Shown here: positions 56,405 to 64,000 of the stretch, one piece after another
How the letters are laid out: each line of letters starts with the position of its first letter
Numbering within the stretch: the stretch's first letter is position 1
Source: Anastatus disparis
Lineage: Eukaryota > Arthropoda > Insecta > Hymenoptera > Eupelmidae
Length of the DNA stretch: 64,000 nt
Direction: 5' to 3'
NCBI GenBank assembly: GCA_017163975.1
Contig: JAFFSR010000084.1
Location: forward strand, 459,501 to 523,500
Made by a program: the position numbers and the translations under genes
The notes under the pieces: generated by a model
The model's input: the letters and a program-made list of their open reading frames with translations, nothing else
What the model was told of the DNA's origin: nothing
The model's database searches: none

Positions 56405-56756
56405 AAAAGTGGTTTTTAGGGCTCCTGGCGAGGGTTTCCACTAATCAAAAAATCTAACGCGCCAATAACGGTACCGCTATATTATACACCTTTTTCTATT
56501 CAATAAATAAATATAAATAGTTATTAATCTTGAAAGTTATATAAATTTAAACATAAATATTAATATCAATTAATTTTAAAAGTTGTATAAATCAATACTA
56601 TTAAAGGTTTATAATGTAAGGTGGTGTGGAAATCTGAATCCTCAACACTATATGCTTATTTTTATTTTAATACAATAAAATATTTATAATATGAATAAAT
56701 TATTAAAAATCATTATGTTTTCAACAAATGAATTAATTATAGTGTTGAGGAATTGT
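56405..56756. repeat. Inner inverted repeat of Helitron 1, right copy
   Basis: Inverted counterpart of 51889-52230, carrying the same CTCGCCAG, CCACACCACC and CCTCAACACTATA words in reverse order. It directly borders the truncated Rep frame. Confidence 0.7.
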
Positions 56757-56999
56757 AATAGAATTAATTTAAATTTATATTTATTAATTTCAGATAAACT
56801 ATGTAAAAAATGGTAATAAGATATCTGATGAGGCACATGTTTTTCATTTTAAATATTATAAATTGTAATTTTATGCAACTACTTTCGAGTTTTCAACAAA
56901 AAAAAATTAAAATTTTTATATTTTTATGTAATATTATACATAAATAAAATATAATAAAAAAATATAAAACTATATTATGCAGTATTTGATGGTTCTAAA

Positions 57000-57240
57000 A
57001 AGTTGTGGGGGGATTGTGGGGGGGATTGTGGGGGGGATTGTGGGGGGGGGGGGAGGGGTTGTGGGGGGACTGTGGGGGGTCTGTGGGGGGTCTGTGGGGG
57101 GTTAGTGGGGGTCTGTGGGTGGGACGCGGGGGACGTGGGGGGTAAGGATCGATAACATAAAATAACGTAAATTTACGTTATTTAATTAATAAAAATCATG
57201 TGGGGGGCTGTGGGGGGGCGTGGGGGGATGTGGGGGGGCA
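57000..57240 (+). repeat. G-rich minisatellite, quadruplex-prone
   Basis: Repeated TGTGGGGGG and CTGTGGGGGG units, with runs of up to 12 G, in two blocks (57003-57145 and 57199-57237). The plus strand has many runs of three or more G at short spacing, the classical pattern for G-quadruplexes. It lies near the 5' end of Helitron 1. Confidence 0.85.
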
Positions 57241-57282
57241 ACGACTGAATTTTGGTTCATATAACTATATAATATAGGTAGA

Positions 57283-57385
57283 TATATATATATATAAACT
57301 CATGTGTGTGCGTTTGAATTGACGTGAAAAATCCTATGTATATTAACGTGCGTGTACATGCATGCGAATCGACATGAAATGTCCC

Positions 57386-57410
<25 letters not shown>
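57283..57410. repeat. (TA)n-rich minisatellite, middle block
   Basis: About two units of the same minisatellite (ACTCATGTGTGTGCG, AATTGACGTGAAAAATCC, GACATGAAATGTCCC and a long TA run), left between the two Helitrons. Confidence 0.8.
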
Positions 57411-57419
<9 letters not shown>

Positions 57420-57420
57420 G

Positions 57421-58200
57421 TTGTAAGGAAAATTTTTACGACCAAGCTCCTCCCTTTCTCCTCTTTTTCTCATCCTCTTACCTAATTTTGAACCCCTTTT
57501 TTTTCCCTTATTTTTTACGTTATTTTACGTTATTTGTTACTCTTCATTTTCTTTTCGTTTCCCCTTCCTTCTCTCTTCTTTTTCTCTTCTTTTGAGTTTC
57601 CTCATGCCTTCATTTTCTCTTCCCTCTCTCTTCCTCAAAAAATCCATCACTTTTTTCCGTTATTTTTACGTTATTTTAGGTCATTTTTACTCCTCCTCAG
57701 GTAGATCCTCAAATTTTACCTTTTTTTTTGTGTTTTTTTACGTTATTTTACGTTTTTGTTGCTCTTCCTTAGCTGCTCCTTAGCTCATTTTTTTGATCCT
57801 CAATTTCATTTAAATCCCATCATTTAAAAAGCTTTTTGCTAATTTTTATTGTTTGCAATCATTGCTTTTACTTTAAATATATAGAACAAACATGTTAAGT
57901 TAATAATTTTTATAATAAATTTTATAAAATTTTATACTGCAATTGTTTAAAAGAATAAATTACATGAAACATGGTAAAATGGAAATTTCGCAAGACTTCT
58001 GTGCGTAAGCGCGTTAACTTCCACTATTAAGTAAAACTGTAAAACATATTAATTCAAAAATTATTCTGTTATAGTAACTTTCTTTGATTGAATTTATTAT
58101 TAATAATCAAATCATAAAAAGTATTCTTTCTAATACTTTTATTTTTGAAATTTTTGAATCTCCCTCTTTGACGCTGCCACTATCGGCATCGCTGGCCGCG
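57421..58200 (+). other. Pyrimidine-rich block of Helitron 2
   Basis: Long C/T-rich stretch (57440-57800) with repeated TTTTTACGTTATTTTACGTT, then A/T-rich sequence. ORFs here (57362, 57592) are low complexity and not supported. Confidence 0.6.
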
Positions 58201-58219
58201 AGAGAAACACTAACAATCG

Positions 58220-58700
58220 TTGAAGAACGGCCGTAATACATTGAAGGAGAATCTATGTTCGTGTGAGCGGTCTGTGTAAACATAAGATCCGCAGCTGATA
58301 GTACTCAACCTCAATTTTTATTTCATAGAATATAATTTTTTAAATACAACTTGTATGATTATAAACTTCTATAAAAATTATTAGTTGTATATATACTTAT
58401 TTATTTTTATCAACTGTGCACAGTTATGGTATTCATTACTATTTAAAATAGTTAAAATGTTTTGTGTCTATATAAGACTCTATGTTACTTGGGTTTTATA
58501 ACCGCCATTTTTGTTAGCTATATATGTGGTGTCATATTTCCCAATAACGTGACATATACAGTAGATATCGGACAATAAAATTTTAAAACGTGTAACAAGT
58601 AACATGTAACGTGTAACGTGTAACATCATTGAAAAACGGCCGTAATACATTGAAAGACAATCTATGTTCGTGTGAGCGGTCTGTGTAAAAATAACATCGA
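58220..58700 (+). repeat. Direct repeat of about 70 bp and (GTAAC) array
   Basis: ACGGCCGTAATACATTGAA, followed by ATCTATGTTCGTGTGAGCGG and TCTGTGTAAA, occurs near 58227-58290 and again near 58634-58690. Between them, at 58588-58626, is a short array of GTGTAAC/ATGTAAC units. Confidence 0.75.
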
Positions 58701-58727
58701 AAGCCGATCGTAATTATTTCCTTATAG

Positions 58728-58938
58728 TATTCGAGCTTATGACATAACAAATGTGGACAAAGGACATATATTCAAAATACCAATCACGGTAGTGCAATCT
58801 ATGATCATTCCTAAAGCTCTTTTTCCAAATCTCACCTTTACCAACGTTCCTTTGAAGCCAAACATGATTCAAAGACGTTTTATTGTTGTGCCTGAAGATG
58901 CTATATGGGCAGATAAAACAAAAATTTTGTGTGGTTAG
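58728..58938 (+). pseudogene. Captured exon fragment of tripeptidyl-peptidase II
   Basis: After an acceptor-like ATTTCCTTATAG, the frame reads YDITNVDKGHIFKIPITVVQ, a short variable stretch, then FTNVPLKPNMIQRRFIVVPE and DAIWAD, followed by KTKILCG and a stop at 58936-58938. The spacing of IPITV, FTNV, KP, RRFI, VPE and WAD fits the region behind the catalytic domain of TPP2, a giant cytosolic serine exopeptidase. Only about 60 residues are present, with none of the subtilisin catalytic residues, so this is a fragment. It lies inside Helitron 2, in its transcriptional sense. Confidence 0.7.
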
Positions 58939-59290
58939 AAAACCACTAAAAAAAAACGTGCCTACATATATACCTCGGTATTTATATACTAGGTGGTGTG
59001 GAAAATATAGAAATATAGTTACAATATAAACTTTATATATTTAATAATTTAGGTGAAAGCACAAATTATGAATACTATGGACATTCATAAGATATTATTA
59101 TTTGTGAAAATTGGTTTTATATAAACAGTAAAAACTTTTATTATTCAACATCATATAAATAAGGAAAACAAAAATGTTTGTAATAAATATTTAATTATAT
59201 TTTTGAGAATAACTTAATATATTTTAATAATTGTATTTTTTACAGTTAATAAAAATAAAGAAAAAAGATAATGTAACTTCAATAAAAAAT
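58939..59290. other. AT-rich tail of Helitron 2
   Basis: No gene. CTAGGTGGTGTGGAAAAT near 58989 repeats the GGTGGTGTGGAAA word of the Helitron 1 inner repeats. The remainder is A/T-rich. Confidence 0.5.
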
Positions 59291-59332
59291 AGGGGGTTGG
59301 TGAGCGGAGCGAGCAGGGGGGTACCCCCCCTA

Positions 59333-59333
<1 letters not shown>

Positions 59334-59379
<46 letters not shown>

Positions 59380-59750
59380 CCTGAGTGTGTTCGTGCGCAT
59401 TGACATGAAATGTCTCATATATATAAACCTGTATGTGCGTGCGTTATAATTGACGTGAAAAATCCCATGTTTATTAAAGGCTGTGTGCATGCATGCGAAT
59501 AGACATGAAATGTCCTATATATATAAACCTAAGGGTACTCGGATGGATGTGTGCGCGTTCTCATGAAATGTATCACATATATAGAAAACCTGTACTTATG
59601 AGTACGTGCTAGCCGACATGAAATGTCCTATGTATGTATGTATATAGTTATGTATGTACATATTTATAAACCAAAAAATATACGGGTCTATGGGTGCAAG
59701 TTGACATGAAACGGACCATGTATATATATATATATAACATATGTATCAAT
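59334..59750. repeat. (TA)n-rich minisatellite, right block
   Basis: Resumes directly after Helitron 2 with (TA)n and the GACATGAAATGTC-type units. Ends near 59750. Beyond it, ACTGCGCA (59804) and TGCGCAGT (59820) form an 8-bp hairpin. Confidence 0.8.
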
Positions 59751-60605
59751 GCGCATATACCATGAACATTAAAATATATCATAAAGCATCTATATTCGTT
59801 GATACTGCGCATTTCCGGTTGCGCAGTTTATGCTGGCTGAAAACGATGAAGAAGAAAAAAAATAACGAAAATACGACATTTCGAAATTTCAAACTGCATT
59901 TTCTCGTGATTAGGTGAACCGATTGTAATCAATTTTTTTTAAATTAAAGATAGTGAAAATCTTTAAATATTATTTATTGTATTTATGCGTATATATTGAT
60001 GTATTTTTATGGGATTCGATTTTGAAATTTTTGAAACTCTATTTTAAAATATAAGAGGAGCGCCTTGACGTTTTCGTATTCGTACCTTAACTCGCCGTCG
60101 AGGTGCTACCGCGCCTCTTGATGTATTTTGACAGAATCTCATAATCTATTACTAAAACGGTGTATAATTCAATGACAAAGCCTATACCATATAATGAGGT
60201 GAATCCTCGTTTCTGCCAAGTAGCATCATACGTACATGTATAGTCAATAATGCTATCATCATCAAGACTTTTATCTAAAGCTAAATAATGTTCTCGTACC
60301 TTCTTTCTTGATTCTGATAATATTTCTTGCTTGAGTCTGTTATAGTCATTTATCATACTTTGCAATATTTTATAAAAAGTTTTTTTAGACACAACATTCA
60401 TGCCCATACCCATACAAAAATTTAGTAAACCAGCATAACCTAGTCCCATCATGATCACACTTTCAATAATTTTTTTGCTCACATGAAATGTTTTTTTTCA
60501 TCAACACGTGGGCATGAATGAAATTCTTTTATAGTTTCTTCACATTCACCGCATATAATATTTAGTTTTGTTGCAAATTTATTCGACTCTTAGACTATAA
60601 CACTA

Positions 60606-61529
60606 ACCAGGCGAGGCTGTGAGCTTCGGGTCACAGATCTCAACGAAACTTTGGGATATATTTTCAGGTACCAAAATATGAGTAAAGCCAGAGCGGTACG
60701 GTCTAACGCTTCGAAAAACTGAAATTATAGACGTTTCCAGTCTTATTTGAAGAAAAATGTAAAAAAAAACTCCTAATTGAAGTGTGAATAATCCAGTCTA
60801 GAAAAGTGTTTAATAAATCAACAAGGACTAAAATAAAAGTACAGAAAGCAAGCTTTAATTTGCCGTTTTCAGAATTTAAAAATAATAATTAGAAGCAGAG
60901 ATATGTTCGTTCAAAGTTAAGAAGCAAGAAAGTACCAAAAATCACAAAATCACTGTCCTTTAGAATTTAGATGATTTTTGGTACTTTTTTGCTTGTTAAC
61001 TTTAAAATAACATATCTCAGGTTCTAATTATTATTTTTCAATTCTGAAAACGGCAAATTAAAGCTTGCTTTCTGAACTTTTATTTTAGTCCCTATTGATT
61101 TATTAAAGACATTTCTAGACTGGATTATTCACACTTCAATTAGGAGCTTTTTTTTTACATTTTTCTTCAAATAAGACTGGAAACATCAGATCGTCAGTGG
61201 CTCAATCGGTAGAGTGATGGATTCGTAATCTCGAGGTCTCGAGTTCGAATCCCGCTTTCGGTGACCGAATGATACAAGTACCACTGTACATTACATGTGC
61301 TTTGTTTACAAACACACTGACAATCTCCGTCGCTAATTAGCATCAAAATGATAGCATAAATACAGCGACGTTAAATAAAAAAAAAAAAAAAAGACTGGAA
61401 ACGTCTATAATTTCAGTTTTTCGAAGCGTTAGACCGTACCGCTCTGGCTTTACTCATATTTTGGTACCTAAAAATATATCCCAAAGTTTCCTCAAGATCT
61501 GTGACCCGAAGCTCATAGCCTCTCCTGGT
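60606..61529. mobile_element. Foldback P4 inserted in the Mutator-like gene
   Basis: Ends ACCAGGCGAGGC and GCCTCTCCTGGT open arms that are reverse complements of one another (for example TACGGTCTAACGCTTCG near 60697 and its complement near 61423), with the centre near 60950. The right arm also contains a SINE. No clean target duplication is visible. The subterminal GAGCTTCGGGTCACAGATCT relates it to the P3 arms. Confidence 0.85.
61185..61390 (+). mobile_element. tRNA-derived SINE with 12-bp target duplication
   Basis: The 206-bp element has a tRNA-like head with A box TGGCTCAATCGG (61198-61209), B box GAGTTCGAATCC (61241-61252) and an anticodon-position CGT (tRNA-Thr-like). A tRNA-unrelated body and a poly-A tail follow. 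AAGACTGGAAAC flanks it at 61173-61184 and 61391-61402. It lacks a clean 3' acceptor stem, so it is a retroposon, not a tRNA gene. It would be transcribed by RNA polymerase III and moved by a LINE. Confidence 0.9.
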
Positions 61530-61701
61530 AAGAGAATTTTGTTTACACATTGCACACAACACTTTAGAAACAAAATTATTCAATTGTTTTTTTGTGCACT
61601 AACACATATTCAAAACTTTCATCGTCATTTTGATCTTTGATCCAGCTTTTAATAAAACTTTGAAGTTTTTTCTCACTTGTAGTTTTTTTCTTTTTTGGCA
61701 T

Positions 61702-62149
61702 TTAAATTTTTATGTTTTCTTTTCATTTTCCTCGATTTTGCTTTCTTCCTCTTTTTGTGTTTTAAATTTTCGATGCGATTCATAGTTAGATGATCGATTT
61801 ACTATTTAAAAACATGAAATGAACATGAAAACAAATTTGTAGCTAAATATTTTGTTACAGTGCTATGTCAACGAATATAAACATATGCATAGAAGCGCAG
61901 AGCGAATACACAGACTGTATATCTATACAGTACTAATATATAGATATACTAACAATGTAAAAGCTGGGGGGATAACTTGCCTTAAAATACTGTACGCGTC
62001 TGCTTTTCTATAAACGTCTATATTCTTTGATTATGTTTACATCTGTTCATATGCACTATAATATTTATTTTACTCTTCCACATAGTGTTTGTTTATCTCT
62101 GTCATATGCCTTAATTTTATTCTACGACTTGCAAACAGTTGCCCTGCCC
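61702..62149. other. Spacer, nothing recognised
   Basis: About 450 bp of A/T-rich sequence between the Mutator-like gene and the Copia remnant. No repeat end, ORF or promoter that I can support. Confidence 0.5.
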
Positions 62150-64000
62150 TATATATCTAAGTTCAGTCTTTCATTTCTTTTAAGTATCTAATACTCTCTC
62201 AACTAACTGCCGGTCATCTTCAGTGGGGTTTGTGTATGCTTAGAACATTAACAGCATAGGCAATATCTGGCCTGCTTGCATTGAATAGATATAATAATAG
62301 CCAACTGCTTTGCGATAGGGTTGATTACATTTACTTTCTGTCATTAGTTTTTTCACTTTCTTTATCTTTCTATTCACGCTGCTTTTTCTTCCACCTGATT
62401 GGTTACTATAGGTATTCGTTGAGAAGTTGATTGATCAAAACTAAACTTCTTTAGCATTTTGCTTATGCATTCTTCTTGCTTAATGCTTAGTATCCTATTC
62501 TTTCTGTCTCGCTTTATTTTTAAGCCTAAAGTACTTTTATGCTCGCCAATTTCTTTGATTTCAAATTCTCTTTCAAATTTGTCTTCATTCTCTCAAGCAT
62601 CTCTAAATTTTTGCAAAGTAACAGAATATTATCTACATACAATATTAAGATAATAAATCTCTTTTTCTTGTTGTGTAAGTAAACAAGGTTGATTGTTGAA
62701 TTATCTAAGTCCACATTTCTTTACTGCCGCTTTAAATTTTTCATTTTAACATTTTAGACTGACGTTCAAATACTATAAAGCCTTTTCCAATTTACAAATC
62801 TTGTTTTGTTTGATCTTTTCATAAACAGTCATCCCTTTAGGTATTTCCATATACATTTCACTGTTTAAATATCCGTTGAGAAAAGCTGTATTCACATCCA
62901 TCTGACATATTTCTGAATCTAGTTTGTTTGTCATTGCCAGTATAGACCTCATTAAAGGTAATTGTCAAACTGGTGCATGTTTTTTTTGCAAATCATATTC
63001 ATTTCTATCTTTGAAACCATGAATTACTAGTCTGGATTTATATCTTATTTTACTGTTTTTTAAATACCCACCTTGAATGTATAATGTTTGATCTTTTTCT
63101 GTCATTCATTTTAGTTGATTAACAACTTATTTCCATACACTATTCTTATACATAGATTTTAAGTCTTCATTAATAGTTTTGGTCCATTTTTATTTGTCTC
63201 TTGACTTTATAGCTTCCAAGTATGTAGTCAGATAAAACATGAGTTTCTTCGTCCATCTTATTTTCTGTACATGTTTGTGTTTCCATTAATAATTCAATTT
63301 GTCGTTTTTTTTTACTCTCTCCGATTCTTGCACTTCATATTCAGTATTTTTCTTAACTTTTGTCGGTCGCGCCACTGATTTTTTTAAATTTATTTTCTCT
63401 CACTCTGTTTTTTGTTTCTTTTTATCAGTCTTATTATTTTCTTTTCTTGGTCGTCCGAATGATCTTTTGACTTTCTCTCCCTCCGGTCTTTGTATTCGTA
63501 TATCATTCTCTGTCTTCTTTTTAAAAATTCATAGACCATGTATTTTTATCTGTTTATTAATTTGTTTCCAATCTTAAAATCATTTGTTGCATATTCGTCC
63601 TTGTAGACTAATTTTGTTCGTTGAATCGTATATCTCTGCTTTTATATAATTTCTTTTCTTTTGATTTTGGTAATATGTATCCAGTCTCTTCGTATCCTAT
63701 TAGAATAACTGTCTTTGCAATAAAATGAAATTTCGGACCAACCTTCCTTTTAACGTTTATGTAACCAAAACATCTAAAACGTTTTATTTGATTTAAATCT
63801 ATTCCATAATCATTCTTGAATTTTTGAATTGTTGTTACCATGTTATTTATTGCATGCGGTGTTATGTTGCAGGCATAAACTGACGCATTTAATGCCAAGT
63901 TTTACATGTTCTCTGGTAAACCAGAATCATAAATGAGGGCTCTTACCTTTTTTTGTACAGTTTGATAAAACCTTTCTGCAATTCTATTGTGCTGAGATGT
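62150..64000 (-). pseudogene. pol: Copia (Ty1/copia) pol remnant
   Basis: From the right edge leftward: the end of the integrase core ([17 protein letters not shown]), then ITPHAINNM and RFRCFGYINVKRKVGPKFH with VILIGYEETGYIL, the Copia-specific segment after integrase. Further left are RT pieces: QMDVNTAFLNGYLNSEMYME (near 62880), LYVDNILLL (the active-site box, reading YVDN, near 62640) and a PYRKAVG segment near 62310. Integrase before RT is the Ty1/copia order. Many stops and frameshifts make it dead. The rest of the element lies beyond the window. Confidence 0.8.

Larger units (their letters stand above)
51679..57282 (-). mobile_element. Helitron 1 (Rep/helicase-bearing, about 5.6 kb)
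   Basis: On the minus strand the 3' end is a GC-rich hairpin followed by CTAG and then host T (GGGGGGTACCCCCCCTAG, 51679-51696). This is the canonical Helitron 3' terminus. The 5' end is placed at A/TC at 57282, giving TCTACCTATATTATATAG. Host sequence on both sides is the same (TA)n minisatellite. It encodes a broken Rep/helicase and a separate acidic ORF. Unusually, inverted repeats of about 340 bp lie inside it. Confidence 0.75.
57411..59333 (+). mobile_element. Helitron 2, non-autonomous, carrying a host exon
   Basis: Its 3' end (59312-59333) is AGCAGGGGGGTACCCCCCC plus TAG, followed by host T: the same terminus as Helitron 1, in the opposite orientation. Its 5' side begins TATTATATAGTTGTAAGG, matching the 5' start of Helitron 1 (TATTATATAGTTATATG). 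The expected TC just before this is not clear, so the left limit is approximate. There is no Rep or helicase. It contains a pyrimidine-rich block, a duplicated 70-bp segment and a tripeptidyl-peptidase-like exon. Confidence 0.65.
60087..61701 (-). pseudogene. Mutator-like transposase gene interrupted by a foldback
   Basis: The N terminus (ATG at 61701, MPKKKKTTSEKKLQSF) is basic and runs about 40 codons to a stop. The coding sequence resumes beyond the foldback (60606-61529) near 60585 with KFATKLNIICGECEE (a CxxC). A frame change leads into the 131-codon frame 60087-60482. That frame holds CTYDATWQKRGFTSLYG, with a candidate catalytic Asp, and LVIDYEILSKY. I associate these motifs with the same Mutator-like family as 40347-40690, which here lacks its C-terminal half. 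Family assignment rests on recalled motifs. It is dead: insertion, stop, frameshift and truncation. Confidence 0.5.

Noticed and set aside
51679..59333. One 7.65-kb DNA transposon with 44-bp terminal inverted repeats
   Set aside because: Both ends are Helitron 3' termini (hairpin, CTAG, T), a Rep/helicase is present, and a block of the host minisatellite lies between two divergent halves. Two Helitrons explain this better, though not with certainty.
61185..61260. A tRNA-Thr gene
   Set aside because: A and B boxes and a CGT anticodon are present, but the sequence continues into a SINE body with a poly-A tail and exact target duplications, and no clean acceptor stem closes it.

Overview
This is eukaryotic DNA, very AT-rich by eye, built almost entirely of transposable elements at different stages of decay. 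The element families (Ty3/gypsy with an envelope gene, Copia, Helitrons, a pogo-like remnant, a Mutator-like remnant, foldback palindromes, a tRNA-derived SINE) fit an insect. A hymenopteran is plausible but not shown. No intact ordinary host gene was found; the only clear host-type coding sequence is a short tripeptidyl-peptidase II-like exon carried inside a Helitron.

Layout. 1-5.7 kb: minus-strand Ty3/gypsy element 1 (gag, protease, start of RT), broken by stops and frameshifts, with an extra small ORF and two tandem-repeat blocks upstream of gag. 7.44-30.3 kb: one layered locus. A foldback repeat (arms 7440-7806 and 24631-24751 plus 29821-30290) has a loop holding a possible orphan terminal exon. 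Its loop was invaded by a 16,031-bp LTR element (7915-23945, 2.4-kb LTRs, 4-bp target duplication CTTA). Its right arm was invaded by a 5.07-kb palindromic DNA transposon (24752-29820, 3-bp duplication TTA). 32.2-32.7 kb: pogo/Tigger-like remnant. 34.7-36.1 kb: a 146-bp perfect palindrome and a 1.07-kb foldback. 40.3-40.7 kb: Mutator-like transposase remnant. 41.08-49.31 kb: three giant palindromes back to back. 50.5-59.75 kb: a (TA)n-rich minisatellite split by two Helitrons in opposite orientation, one coding for Rep/helicase and the other carrying the TPP2-like exon. 60.1-61.7 kb: a second Mutator-like gene interrupted by a foldback that itself holds a SINE. 62.15-64.0 kb: decayed Copia pol running off the right edge.

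The most unusual object is the 16-kb LTR element. It shows an accessory gene whose ATG appears to be made by splicing between an LTR-proximal exon and exon 2; seven CCHC zinc knuckles split across a -1 frame boundary; two tandem retropepsin domains in one polyprotein; an otherwise open PR-PR-RT-RNase H-integrase frame; and a separate, spliceable envelope gene with a single in-frame stop. All calls come from reading the sequence and six-frame translations; no database search was possible.
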